Of a stretch of DNA of 64,000 bases, positions 21,985 through 33,589 are shown piece after piece; the first letter of the stretch is position 1; each line of letters starts with the position of its first letter. The notes below the pieces were generated by a model, which did no database searches, was not told the origin of the DNA, and worked only from the letters and a program-made list of their open reading frames with translations. Where the stretch lies: positions 5,882,001 through 5,946,000 of the forward strand of contig OZ005602.1 in assembly GCA_963930655.1 (NCBI GenBank). The letters run 5' to 3'. A program made the position numbers and the translations under genes. The stretch comes from Myrica gale (taxonomy: Eukaryota > Streptophyta > Magnoliopsida > Fagales > Myricaceae).

Positions 21985-24900
21985 ATGGCGATACTGTATG
22001 CGGTGGTGGCTAGGGGGACGGTGGTGCTTTCGGAGTTCAGCGCGGTATCCGGGAACACGGGGGCGGTGGCAAGGCGGATCCTGGAGAAGCTGCCGCTGGA
22101 GGCTGAGTCCATGCTCTGCTTTTCCCAGGACAGCTACATCTTCCACATACTTCGATCCGATGGAATCTCCTTCCTCTGCATGGCCAACAATACCTTCGGC
22201 AGTCCGTACTCTCTTTCTCTTCTCGTTCTCTCACTCTTTCAAATGTTTCGCTTCTTGGTATCCCATGTTGAGGTGGGCTTAGGTCTAATGGTTTTTTTGT
22301 TTTGGAAATGATTATCTTTGATTATGATATTGGATAATATCTCGATGTTGCAAAAATCTGACCATAATTCAGCCGAAGAAATAAACTTGTCTTAGTTTAA
22401 TTGGCTTCGGTGTCGAACCAATTAAACGTAGGCTTCTAATTTCGGTATGGGGTTTCAGTTTCAACTCGATCTTGTAAATCAACTATACGTGTGTTGGTCA
22501 AGAAGATGAATATCTAGTAATTAAGAAATCGAACTAATGTTTTGGTTGTAGTATTCCCTAAAACTAAATCGTGCCGAATTGACACTGGACCGTGTTTGAG
22601 CTCTTATCACAACTGATCTTATGCACATTACTTAATCAAAACATATGTTATGCCTTTCACTTTTCTTTTTCATTGTCAAGCCTTTAACGCATTAAATTTG
22701 GTCCAAAGTAATCAACCGATTACCCGTTTGGAACTCGGAGTTTTGGGGGGCTGGGTTGTCAATAGTTAATAGGTATTTTATGTCAGGTTTCTCATGGATA
22801 ACAGGACTTAAAAGTCAGAAGTACGAATATGTTTGCTTGACAAGGCATTGATACATCAACTTCTTTTTTGGTTTTTCAAAACCCCTCACCCACCTAAAAC
22901 AAACCTGATTCCCACTCCCCCTCTCCCCCGTCTCCCATGTTTTCCTGCTTTTCATTTTCTTTATTCAACAACTGGTGAGATTTTACAACGCAACTGATTT
23001 ATTCCTTGGTGCAGGAAGGATCCCTTTTTCTTACTTGGAGGATATTCACATGAGGTTCATGAAAAACTATGGCAGAGTGGCCAACTATGCACCTGCTTAT
23101 GCAATGAATGATGAGTTCTCAAGGGTCTTGCACCAGCAAATGGAATTTTTCTCGAGCAATCCTAGTGCAGATACTCTAAACCGTGTACGAGGTGAAGTTA
23201 GCGAGGCAAGTTTCTTCTCTTGTGCTGTACATTTGCTTTCTGTTTCTTCTTTCTTTACATAAATACGTAATATATATATATATACTCCTTTATCCCTGCA
23301 AAGAGAGTTCCCTTTCATGATTTGTAGTTTTTGTACTTTTCCTGGTCATCTACACTTCATTCAGTGTACAGTAATAATTATTTAGAGTTAACCATTTCCA
23401 TTAGCCTCTGTTGGCAGTTTTTAATATTATACTGCTGTCAATTGTAAAGCATCTGGTAGATTGTGTTTGCAAGTTTTATCTTTTCTTCTTCTGAAGTTCA
23501 GCGTTTTGGCTGCTGCTTCTTAGACACTTCCTTTTGCTTAAACCTTTGAGCAAATTTTGTTTCTAACCACTTTGAAGCATATTTCTAATGTATGATTCTC
23601 GAGAAATCTGGGAATGCAATTTCTTTGGTGATCATGTGTTATGCAGTCTATACTTTTTTCTTAAATTGTTTCATGTTTCTTAGTTGGTTTATTATACTTG
23701 TAGTCCTTATTTTTTGTTCTCACAAGCACCAAAAATTTCATATCCAGATACATACTATCATGGTAGAAAACATTGAGAAGATACTGGAGAGAGGTGACCG
23801 GATTGAACTTCTCGTTGACAAAACTGCAACAATGCAAGACAGTGCATTTCACTTCAAGAAACAGTCCAAACGTCTTCGTCGAGCTCTTTGGATGAAAAAT
23901 GCAAAGCTCTTGTGAGTTTCCTACATCCCTTTACCACATTCGTTGTATGAATATGTCAAGCTTCAGTTAAAGTTGAGAAATAGGGTCTCCCCGGTATCAA
24001 GTAATGATCAATGGGCAACAAAAATGTAGACCAGACCAACGGCTCTTTTTTCCCTTCCTGGGGGGGGGGGGGTTATGGGGATGGAAATGTATCGAAATCA
24101 ATCTCAAGGAAGTTCAGAAAAATTACACAAGAATAACCCTGTAATTCCACGTTTCTTCTCTATGGGTACATGGAATGTGGAAACCATTCTATAGATACTG
24201 TAAAAAGCCAACTCATTTGGAAACATTGTACGTGTGGCCTTCTTCCTTTTGAATGTCACACTTCTAAAGCGATTCTTTTGGAGTGTTTTGAAGAGAATAT
24301 CTGCCTTGTGGAAGTCCTCTTTTCCATTTTTAATTTATGCTAACAGTCTTTATCCTTGGAGTTATGCTGTCATCTATTAGAACATATATCCTTGTGTACT
24401 CTAGGTGGTAGATGACTTGAGGTGCTAAATGACTTGTCCAAGTGGTGAGATTTGTTAAAATAAGGATTTTGAGAGAATTTACAATCAAGGACAATATAGG
24501 GAGTGAATTGTTTCGGGTGGTGACCGAAAAAATAAAAAAAGAATTATTTCTGGTGGTACCCTTCAACGCTCCCCCACTCCCCTCCCCCCTCTCCTCGTCA
24601 ATGGGAAGCAAGCAAAAAAAAGGGGAAAAGGAGAAGTTGAGGTTTAGTTAAAATTTGCGTTGACCCTTAATGAAAAACATAATTTAGGAGATCATTGATG
24701 CAGCTGAGGTCGAGCAATTGAACTGCCTGAATGTTGGATCTTATTAGTTGGCGATGGTTGTTGTGTTTTCAGGTGTAGGGATTAATATTTATTTTGTAAA
24801 CAGAAGTTTGTTGGACCTTGAGTACTGAGGTTTTATTGCCAATGAATATGGACTGTGTCATAAACTTAGTAACTGTGTGGCGGCTCTTTCTAATCAATTC

Positions 24901-25260
24901 AGGCATCAGAGTTGGGCATAACACAAGTACTAGTTTAGATATAAAACCACCTGATCAACTCTTTAATCTGCTGCTATCTGAAAGAGGTTTTCTGTTTCTG
25001 TTTAACCGCAAGTTTTCAGCTTTTACCTACTGCAAATTCATTTATCACCTATTATTAGATTCATCATATTATTTGTATGCATTAAGCTGGATTCAAGTAA
25101 TTTTTTTTGCTGCTAATTCCCTTTGGACATCACTTTTCTTGCTTACAAGATTTCTTTTATTTATGGCAGGGCACTGTTGACATTCTTGATTGTTCTGTTG
25201 CTGTACATAATAATTGCTGCTTGCTGTGGAGGCCTCACTCTATCCTCCTGCAGATCTTGA
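21985..25260 (+). CDS. VAMP714: R-SNARE, VAMP714-type, four exons
   Basis: Vesicle-associated membrane protein of the VAMP71 group, a longin-type R-SNARE acting in fusion at endosome, vacuole or plasma membrane. Exons are 21985-22201, 23015-23205, 23748-23911 and 25170-25260, 220 residues, the usual length. An N-terminal longin domain (MAILYAVVARGTVVLSEFSA, through exon 2) precedes the SNARE helix (IEKILERGDRIELLVDK, with the zero-layer arginine). The chain ends in one tail-anchor membrane segment (LALLTFLIVLLLYIIIAA) and a short lumenal tail. Intron 1 (phase 1) and intron 3 (phase 2) are GT-AG. Intron 2 starts GCAAGT, a GC-AG intron, since no GT in the vicinity keeps the frame. The 5' leader has a GGGA repeat (about 21918-21942). 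No lesion is seen. Confidence 0.93.
23206..23747 (+). other. GC-AG intron of the VAMP714-like gene
   Basis: The exon/intron border is GAG/GCAAGT and the acceptor is CATATCCAG. The donor otherwise matches the plant consensus perfectly, as GC donors usually do. Confidence 0.8.
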
Positions 25261-27479
25261 TTTTTCTTTCTCGTATCAAAGTTATGCTCTGCTGAGGTTT
25301 TCAACGGATGGATCTGAAATGATGTCTGTTCGTTTTCTGGTATGGAGGCTAGAAAAGCTCCATGATCTACATTTTTTAGGGGAATCTGAAATCTTGGTCT
25401 CTGGAAGGTTCCAGAATTATGCTGTACCTTCTCATGATGTTGTTGCGCTTGATGTGAGTAACCAAATGTTTATCTCTGGAAGCCTGATGAGGGCTGTTGC
25501 ATTGTTATGCTTCATCTCTGTATCTTGTAAATGTAACAATTTATAGTTATTAATTATACAAACGGGTGATGGGGTTTTTTTTTGTGATTTTGTAACTCAA
25601 GCTGCTCTTCCACACAACTATCCAGTTATTTAATTTGCATGGTGATAGGTCCCAACACCTCCGTGGTCCATCACATGGGCTGTGTTAATTATGGATAGAA
25701 ACATGAGCGGCCCGTCCTGTCTTATTTGTGGTCAAAGCTTCTTTGGTGTTGCTTTCCTGCTCGGCTGCTTCTATTCTTCTGTTGGTTGTGTTTGAATGAA
25801 CTTGTGGATGTTGAGTGAAACGCATGTTGCTAGTTAGTGCTTATAACTTATATGAGAAGAGCATTGGTGCCTGGACTGAGCTTTTGTTTCAGGGAGGATT
25901 TCAAGGTGGAAGTAGCATAAAGGAGTTCAAAGAAGTCGGTGTAACAAGCTGCTCCTCGCTTTCTCCTTTCCCCTTTTTGGTGGGTTGTCTCCCTTGGGGG
26001 AAAGCGGCTGAAATAAGGAAAGAGAATATGGAAGAAATGAATGAAAGTTCAAAAAACCAACAGAGGAACATAATCTTTGGAATGCCACCTTTGGCTTGTG
26101 TCCTCCACGTGTTGATCATGCTTGCCCAAACATTGGGATTAGGGGATGATGGATAAGGAATAATTGGCCCATTTGGTCGAATTCGAAGTAGTGAATAATA
26201 GGAAAGCCTTTTCAAAAGAAACCTGAAAAAGACATGGACCTCGCCAGTCCAAAACAGGAACCTAGGGCTTTACCTGAAGGGCCTGGGAGAACTGGACGAG
26301 CATTCAGCCCACTGGAGGAGCCCATTTGGGCAGTAATCCTCTGGAGCACCCTCGTTGTAGGTTGCCACCCCTACAAGACCCGCAGTGTCAAGAACAGAAG
26401 AACTTCTCTGAAATTCCTCTGCACACATTATGCAGCACCAATATCAAGATCCACTGTGATTAAGACAATACTCGTCGAAAACAGAGTTCCAAGCAACCAA
26501 GAGGGAGTCATGATTCGCCTCTCCTACGCAGAAATATGTGAAATAGCTCTCATATGAAAACTCTCTCGGTACATATTTTAGGGGAACCCACCCCTCTTCT
26601 TCAAAGAACTCCTCCCTTACTTCACATTCTACTCAATAACTGGCTTAAACATCAGAGGCTCACCCCCACAAGGGAGCTCCATTGATTTTCCAACGATAAA
26701 CTTGATGAAGTAGTAACCTAATTGATAGTTACCCAACTGGTGAAGATTATATGGCAGACAGTCCATATATAGCCATTGGTAATAAAACCCGAGACTCAAT
26801 ATCCAAACTAACTTCGGAAGTGGGGATGGCCTGTTAGAAGAAATATGCACTATTTGTGACTCTACTTTAGACCTGTTGATATTATAATTCATTTTTCTTA
26901 CTGGTTCCATGACATTCTCGCATATTAAAAAACCACCCAATTTTTTTTCTCAATTATAAGAGAAAATTAGAAAATACTTTTTATTAAAGGATAATGGTAG
27001 CTTTTAGATAAATCTTTCACTTTTAGACTCCGACTATGAATTTCATCATGTTTAGTGTCAAACTATCAAAATGCATTAATGTTCGCTATGTCATAAAATT
27101 CAACCATCGATAATTCGATATTGTGCAACTTTTAGTCTATTTTCTATACATTTGTAGAACCTTATTAGAGAGCTAGATGTGATGAAATTCGTAGTTCAAA
27201 CCAATTAATGACATTTAGGTGATAGTTCGGAACTAGAAGTGAAGATTTTACTAGCTTTTATTTTGAGGAAACCATAATTTTCTCATAATCTCAATCATTA
27301 AGAAAACGAGAAAAAAAAAATTCAAAAATAATGGTAGCTTTTGTTTTCACAAAAGCATATGCCACAAACTCCACGGAAAAACAGAAAAGAAAGACCATAA
27401 AGTTGTCAAACCTTTTTTTGTAGGGTTCTGGGAATCGGTAGCACTGAAATGCATTTTCAAATGAGTTTTCCAGCGCGGA
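25261..27479. other. 3' flank of VAMP714 and unassigned DNA
   Basis: The first few hundred bases are presumably 3' untranslated. From 26200 to 26700 the sequence has GC-richer, coding-like texture and a segment (26640-26700) with CATCAGAGGCTCACCCCCACAA wording that faintly recalls the U5 part of gypsy LTRs. I could not establish an element or a gene. Confidence 0.3.
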
Positions 27480-27905
27480 AATAGCTCGCATAAGGACAAT
27501 GTTGATCTTGGAGTTTCTTCTGAGTTGTTCTACAGCAGGTATATATGATTCGCTTACAAAATATAGTCAAAGAGAACGAATTTCAAGTTCAGGCAAGACA
27601 AGCAAATTCCTCGAGTTAGCAAGCAAGTTGATAAGATCTGGATCTGCAGGCAGGCCACTGTTGTAGCACTCGATCTCGGAGTAGATATAGTGATGACCCA
27701 GAATGACTGCAGTCTTGTAAATAGCACGTAGGGGGGAGACTGATTGATGAGGCTTGGACTACGCTTCCAAGTGGACTGATGCTCTTTTAAGCACAGACAC
27801 TTCCTCCGCCATTGCTGTCCTGTCCACTTTGAGGTGTCTCTGCACATATTTGTGGCCCAAGGTGACTGACGCAATGGACTAGCAGGAGAAAAAGGTTTCG
27901 GTCCA
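27480..27905 (-). pseudogene. Unidentified exon-like fragment
   Basis: One minus-strand frame, broken by stops near 27765 and 27568, has strongly protein-like composition. It includes blocks such as KYVQRHLKVDRTAMAEEVS, SVSPLRAIYKTAVILGHHY and LPADPDLINLLANSRNLLV, and near 27500 a helix-like SKINIVLMRAISALE. I do not recognise the family. The stops and the lack of flanking exons suggest a gene fragment rather than a working gene. Confidence 0.35.
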
Positions 27906-28533
27906 AAGTTTCAGTACTAACAGAATGCTCTGATTCTAACGCCGTCAAAACATTAAATGAATTCTATCTCGAGATAAAATAAATCAATGCATTGATAGTG
28001 CACTTGAAAAAGAAAAACAATATAATTGAGCTAGTAATAAATTTTTTAATTCAATTTTAGTTATTAATGTGTTAACAACATCAAAATTCTTGTTAAGACA
28101 TACTGAAATTTTAGATTAAAATCCTCTTTAATTTAGAGAGGGATAGACACAATAAGTAGACCAGACCTTACATCATTTAGTACTACACATATCTTCTTAT
28201 ATAAAGTTTAGAACATTATGACCCTACAATGAGGTTCACTTATTATGTCTATCTCTCTCTAAATTTTATCATATAATTTGGATACAAAATTACATAAGAT
28301 CTCGTTTTATTTGAAAATTTAGGAACTAACTTTATAATCTGACCTGACTAGCTAATAGTGGCGTTCCCTTCTCACCCACTATTAGGCCTAATAGTGATGT
28401 TAAAGTGGGAGTGGAAAGAATAAAAGGGCAGAGTCCGTAATTAAATTTGTGTGTTAGGCCCTTCAACCTAGCCTGGTAAGGAAGGAGCTCAACGAGACGT
28501 TGTAGATAATGACATGACCAGCCGACCCGCCAG
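27906..28533. other. Intergenic DNA upstream of the cyclase relic
   Basis: No coding exon. A half-copy of a repeat with TTTAGAGAGGGATAGACACAAT lies near 28130 and again, inverted, near 28250. Confidence 0.35.
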
Positions 28534-30050
28534 ATGAATGTTTTTGGCCAAACGACAATGAAGAGTGGGACCCTTATCAGGCTATTTTCACCACTTCTTG
28601 ATACTAACAAGTTCTTGATGTCGTCTGCCTTCTCAGTTTCTTCCTACGGAGGCAAGAACTTATCATCAAGAAAAACTCATCATAGGATCCAAATCAGGAG
28701 GAACTTTGGAGACTTCCTTGACTTGAAGCCTGAATTACAACTAGAGCATTTGAACTTTGATCTCCCATGGTTCGACCCAGCTTCTGATCGGTCTCGCTTT
28801 GATGTGATCATCATTGGGACTGGCCCAGCTGCCTTCGTCTAGTAGAGCAATTGTCTAGCTACGAAATTAAGGTATGTTGTGTTGACCCCTCGCCTCTTTC
28901 TATGTGGCCTAATAACTATGGTAGTTGGATTGATGAGTTCGAGAGCTTGGATCTTGAGGATTGCTTTGACATAACATGGCCTATCATGAGTTGTGTCTAT
29001 ATCAATGAAAGCAAGACCAAATATTTGGACCGAAACTATGGTCGGGTTAGTAGGAACAAACTGAAAAGGAAACTTATGGAAGAGTGTGTTTTAAATGGAG
29101 TTGTTAAATTCCACAAGGCCAAGGTCTGGAAAATTGAGCACCAAGAGTTTGAGTCTTCCATATTATGTGATGATGGGAATCAATTGAAGGCAAGCTTGAT
29201 TGTTGATGCGAGTGGCTTTGCAAGCAATTTTATAGAATATGATAAGCCAAGGAATCATGGGTGCCAGATTGCTCATGGAATTTTAGCTGAAGTGGACGGC
29301 CACCCTTTTGACTTGGATAAGATGGTTATGATGGATTGGAGAGATTCCCATCTGGGAAATGAGCCTTATTTGCGGGTTAGCAATTCAAGGTTTCCTACTT
29401 TTCTATATGCAATGCCATTTGATTCGAGCTTGATATTCCTAGAAGAGACTTCTCTGATTTCTCGGCTAGTGTTGTCCTATATGGAGTTGAAGAGCAGGAT
29501 GGTTGCTAGGCTAAGGCATTTAGGTATAAGAGTGAATAGGGTATTGGAGGATGAGAAGTGTTCGATCCCAATGGGAGGCCCTCTGCCTCAAATCCCTCAG
29601 AGTGTGATTGCCATTGGTGGGACTTCCGGGCTTGTGCACCCTTCAACTGGGTACATGGTGGCTCGGACAATGGCCTTAGCACAAGACTTAGCCGATGCCA
29701 TTGCCGAGTGCCTTGGCTCAACCCGAATGATTAGAGGGCATCAATTTTATCATAGAATGTGGAATAGCTTATGGCCAATTGAGAGGAGGCATACAAGGGA
29801 ATTTTATTACTCTTTCGGGGTGGAGACTCTGTTGAAGCTTGATCTGAACGGGTCTAGAAGGTTCTTTGATGCTTTCTTTGATTTGGATCCTTGTCACTAG
29901 CTAGGGTTCCTTTCCTCAAGGTTGTCTCCAAGAGCTTCTTCTGCTAAGCTTATCCCCATTCGGACGCGCCTCAAATCCGTCTAGGTTTGACATTATTACA
30001 AAGTATCCTGTTCCCTTGGCAAAAATTGATGGGGGGTAACATAGCAGTAG
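28534..30050 (+). pseudogene. Lycopene cyclase family pseudogene (capsanthin/neoxanthin synthase type)
   Basis: Intronless relic of a plastid carotenoid cyclase-family enzyme. An N-terminal targeting-like segment is followed by the dinucleotide-binding motif VIIIGTGPA at about 28803-28830. A frameshift near 28832 breaks the frame there. Coding resumes at 28845 and is open to 29900. It contains VDPSPLSMWPNNYGSWIDEF, the MDWRDSHLGN block, the FLEETSL block, IPMGGPLP, the HPSTGYMVARTMALA block and LDLNGSRRFFDAFFDLDP. A TAG replaces the tryptophan codon expected after DLDPCH (29898-29900). Similarity continues past it with GFLSSRLS and then, after a further frameshift, with SRFDIITKYPVPLAK to about 30040. 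Three lesions argue for a pseudogene. A separate 349-residue product from 28851 is possible but would lack the FAD-binding N-terminus. Confidence 0.85.
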
Positions 30051-30737
30051 AAACCTTTTAACGATTGGAAGGTTGCATAATGTATTTTGACTATTTACTG
30101 TTGAATTCTAGGAAACTGGAGTTTCTCCTTATTAATTATTTGTTTAAGGTAAAAATGTCCAGTTTTATTAGAACCTAATCGAAACAACAGTGCTTAAGCA
30201 GCTATTGATTTAGTATCAAGAAACTTTCAGCATGCAGATTTTATCATTTCCAATCTAGTAATGCATAAAATGTTGTTTATTCAATATATTATGGGATATA
30301 CCATAAGCATCTAACGTACGTTTATAGCTCAATCAACTACCTTTTCCATTTTTTCAGAAGACACGATCATGATCTTCTCCAATTTGCTGTTTGAATTGTC
30401 CAATTCAGACAGTAAATTAGAGAGGATCCTGATATACTTCCTCTATAGAACCTTATATAATAACAAAGTGTAATGATAGATTTAGACATTCAAAAGATTA
30501 AGGAAGCTTGATGCTGGTGGATAATTATAACAGATCCATCCTAGGTTAGAAGGAAATCAAGTCTAGAAAAATTAACGACTTTATATGGTAGTATATTACT
30601 CCATGCATTTCCGTACACGATTTTATTTAATTTTGAGGAAGTCTTACTACAACAAGCATGCCTTCATTGAGGACAGCCACACAGACAGAAAAAAAAACAG
30701 TAGTTTATATAGACGTCTTTTATAATAGTTGATTGGC
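30051..30737. other. Intergenic DNA
   Basis: No coding exon. It contains the hairpin at 30376-30424. Confidence 0.35.
30376..30424. repeat. Short hairpin (about 21-bp arms)
   Basis: CTCCAATTTGCTGTTTGAATTG is followed after a few bases by its near-perfect reverse complement ending AAATTAGAGAG. Related half-copies lie near 28130 and 39920, suggesting a dispersed small foldback repeat. Confidence 0.7.
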
Positions 30738-31289
30738 CTAGTATGGTGGTGGAGGCTGTCCATAACTTGGAGGAGGGCTAGGTGGAGGACAAGGTTTGGG
30801 AACTGGCGGTGGGTGATAAGTTGGTGATGGAGGTGGGTGATAAGTTGGAGTTGGAGGTGGCTTTATTGGAGGAGAACAAGGAGGAGGATGTATAGGTCGT
30901 GGTGGAGAAGGTGGAGGATAATAAGTTGGACTTGGGGGTGCAGTAGGAGGATTGTGGGGTATCGGACATGGTGTTGGTGGTGGCTTATAAATCGGTGTAG
31001 GAGGTCTTTGAACAGGTGGCGGGGTTTTGGGAGGCCTGTATGTTGGTGGTGATGCGCAAGGTGGCTTTTTTGGCGGGTATCTGTGCTTCGGTGGAGAAGG
31101 GTAAACAACCGGCGGAGATGGCGGGGGACCTCCATAGCTAGGTGGTGGTGGAGACCCGTAAGCCGGTGGTGTGATTCCGTGATTGTCAAGTTCAGCTACG
31201 ACACGGCTATCAGCTAAAACACTGAGCAAGACGAGTAGCAGCAAAGTTAGACATAACCAGAATGCAGGCTCTGAAACTCTCGACATCAC
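30738..31289 (-). CDS. Proline-rich cell wall protein
   Basis: A single-exon, 183-residue protein. Residues 1-27 form a signal peptide (hydrophobic LCLTLLLLVLLSVLA). After a short acidic stretch the rest is proline-rich, built from PPPTPxYxPPP, PPSPxYHPPP and related PPSP/PPTP units with regular tyrosines and a few cysteines, ending GQPPPPY. This is the pattern of secreted extensin/PRP-like wall proteins, where prolines are hydroxylated and tyrosines can cross-link. It lacks long SPPPP runs, so PRP or hybrid PRP is as likely as classical extensin. A weak TATA-like CATAAATTC lies about 130 bases upstream on the minus strand. Frame and length are intact. Confidence 0.82.
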   Translation of the reverse strand: MMSRVSEPAFWLCLTLLLLVLLSVLADSRVVAELDNHGITPPAYGSPPPPSYGGPPPSPPVVYPSPPKHRYPPKKPPCASPPTYRPPKTPPPVQRPPTPIYKPPPTPCPIPHNPPTAPPSPTYYPPPSPPRPIHPPPCSPPIKPPPTPTYHPPPSPTYHPPPVPKPCPPPSPPPSYGQPPPPY

Positions 31290-31706
31290 TTTAGGCTAAA
31301 GTGGGAAAGTTTCTGAAAAATGCTTCTAAATCCAAGAAGCAGAGATGATCTCGCCTGCAAGACTAACGGGCCATGTAAAAGGAAAGCTTGATGGAGCTGT
31401 GTTCAGGATCTGCGCTGAATTTATGGAGGAGTTATTGGCAGCTTATGGCATGAGCGTTACAACATGTGTCAGCTAGTCTTGGACGCTGTATGGATCTCCT
31501 GCCTAGGCTTTCAACTCGTGTAAGAGTTTGTTTGTCGGTTTACACAAGTGTCGCATTGCTCTTTTTCTCTTTTCTTTTATCATTTCTTGAAAACTTCATG
31601 CAGGAAAAACACAAGAAAATTTGAGATAAAAGTACAACGGGCTGAGATGATTAAGATAAAGAATTTCCTTTGATTTCCCTTTAATTCCAGAAGAATTTCA
31701 TTTCTT

Positions 31707-31853
31707 GGGACCCACCCCCAAGTAGCATTGTGGTAAGTGCGACACTTGGAATGGTGAGTTTCCGCACTAGTCTCTTCGAAGTTTGCTTTTGTTAGGTAAG
31801 TCCATTCTGAATAGATTTATCGAACAAAAATATTCTCGTTAAAAAAAAAAAAT
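31707..31853 (+). mobile_element. SINE, degraded
   Basis: It begins ACCCACCCCCAAGTAGC and continues with ATTGTGGTAAGTGCGAC, an A-box in the same ACCCCCAAG context as the SINE at 16143-16341. A degraded B-box (CTTCGAAGTTTGC) follows and an A-run ends it at 31840-31853. No clear flanking duplication is visible, so the copy is old or truncated. Confidence 0.6.
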
Positions 31854-32008
31854 AATGCTGATTTTCTCTCCTGTCGATAAAAGCTAGCAGCTGATGAAAA
31901 TTGTCAAATTGACACTTATTATTTTGGGTACTCTTAAAAATCTAGATACGTTTCTAAAAAATAACATACCTAAAATCTAGAGACTTATTCAAAATTTAAG
32001 GAAAATTA

Positions 32009-32282
32009 ACAATCTAGTCACTAAGTTTTATTTTGTGATAATATGGTCACTGAGAATACAAAGTTGTAACGATCTGATCTTTCCGTCAAACCTCCATTAA
32101 ATTTTTAGCCGGAATAGCGGTCGACCGGTTTGTTTACAGTTGCGGCAAAGGTAATTTGTAGCGGTCGACCGCATTTTATTCCGTTAAAAATTAATGGAGG
32201 TTTGACGGAAATACCAGATCGTTACAACTATGTATTCTCAGTGACCATATTGTCAAAAAATAAAACCTAGTGACTAAATTGT
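32009..32282. repeat. Long inverted repeat (foldback element)
   Basis: The left arm 32009-32127 and right arm 32160-32282 are near reverse complements, about 120 bases each with a loop of about 30. Matching words include AATCTAGTCACTAAGTTTTA and AAAACCTAGTGACTAAATTG, and GGTCGACCG at both inner ends. It has no coding capacity. A transcript would fold into a long double-stranded stem. Confidence 0.88.
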
Positions 32283-32666
32283 CAGCATGTTATAAACCTA
32301 GTTACTAAATTTTCAATTTTTCAAAAATTAATCTTATTTCAATTTGACTAATAGTGTACTGATATATATGTTTCTTTCATAATATACTTAACAATACATT
32401 GTTTTACGAACTCTTATTCTATATAAAAGATGGTAGAAATCTATATTTAATGCTCAAAATTAAGGATGTGCAATATATATTGAAGACTCATGAGCATGAT
32501 TATGTCATTCGGACTTACAAATTCTTTCGAGCTCAGCCCCATAAACGAATATTCTCTTGCAATATTAAAAATATTTTTGTTTATCTGACAATATTTATAG
32601 TAAGTAACAATATCTGCTTTTGTCATTGTCTTTATCCTAAAATAAAAGTAAAAGAAGAAGAACTTC

Positions 32667-32892
32667 GGCTATGTTTGGTTGGGCTCTCAAAACAGTTTTT
32701 GTATTTGTGTTTTTTTGGAAGAAGTGTAGATTCTATTGAGATTAGTGAAAAATGTGTTAAAAGTTGTTGAAATTTATAAAAAGTTATTGGGATCGGTGAA
32801 AATGTATTGAAATTAGTGAAAGAGTGTTGGAATTGATGAAAAAATGAGTAAGAAGTTTTTGAAAACGTTTTGAGATCTAAAACAAACACAAC
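32667..32892. mobile_element. MITE of the GGCTATGTTTGG family
   Basis: Ends GGCTATGTTTGGTTGGG and CTAAAACAAACACAACTTC are loosely inverted. The inside carries repeated TTGGGATTRGTGAAAA words shared with 36916-37136. Confidence 0.5.
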
Positions 32893-33165
32893 TTCACCAT
32901 TAAACTATAAGACGAATGTCATTTTACTGTCTAAATTATAGATTTAGTCATATTACACTCTTTAATTATAAAAAATCATTCGTATGCACTCTTTAATTAA
33001 ATCCTACTACTGAAATAAATAAGTTATTTGACACAATTTTGATGGTTATATCAAAAGGTGCAAATTTATAACTATTATTTCGAGATTGATAGGATAATTT
33101 GGGTTACAAAAATGAAGTTTTTCTATATATAACATGAGGTCTCTAGTGACAACAGGTAGGGGTGG
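32893..33165. other. AT-rich intergenic DNA
   Basis: No coding potential or repeat structure recognised. Confidence 0.35.
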
Positions 33166-33540
33166 ACAAATATTTCGGCCATTAATCGGAATCTGAATTT
33201 GCCGAAATTGCCGGCGAAATTTTCAGTTTCGATTATATATTTTTTTAGAAAAGAAGTCAGAGCTTAAATGAAGAAAGGATTTTGTTTTTTTTATACCATA
33301 ATTTTAAAATGTTGTAATTTTATTTCGATGAATGTTTATTTTATATTTTATTTACTGTTAATTTATGATGTATAACAAAAATATTTGGCCAAAATTTTGA
33401 GAAAAAAAGCAATTTTGGGCCCATTAAGGCCCAAAAAAAGTTGACTAAAAAATCCCACGAGAACCAAAATTTTTAGAATTCAATTTCAGAAAATTTCGGT
33501 TACATTTTGATATTTATTAAAATTAGAAACGGAACCAAAA
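33166..33540. mobile_element. hAT-derived remnant
   Basis: It opens with TAGGGGTGGACAAATATTTCGG, close to the terminal TAGGGGTGGGATTTTTATCC of the hAT element read on its other strand. Degenerate CGGAAT/CCGAAATT words follow, and a GGCCCATTAAGGCCC word recalls the GGGCCCATTTTCGGCCC at 13728. The far end is missing or unclear. Confidence 0.4.
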
Positions 33541-33589
33541 TTTACATTCATATCATGCATGGGCTAGCTCTTTTTAGCTCTGAGCTTCT

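Noticed and set aside
25214..25546. Plus-strand frame of 110 codons after the SNARE gene
   Set aside because: It overlaps the last SNARE exon in another frame and otherwise looks like 3' untranslated sequence with no domain.
26160..26940. Gypsy LTR or gene in this stretch
   Set aside because: Only a faint resemblance to U5 wording, and the open frames lack domains; borders could not be set.
28332..28610. Minus-strand frame upstream of the cyclase relic
   Set aside because: No domain, and it overlaps the start of the cyclase-family coding on the other strand.
30778..31189. Other frames within the proline-rich protein gene (threonine/serine-rich or tryptophan/arginine-rich)
   Set aside because: They are frame shadows of a proline codon-rich gene; only the frame at 31289-30738 has a signal peptide and wall-protein repeats.
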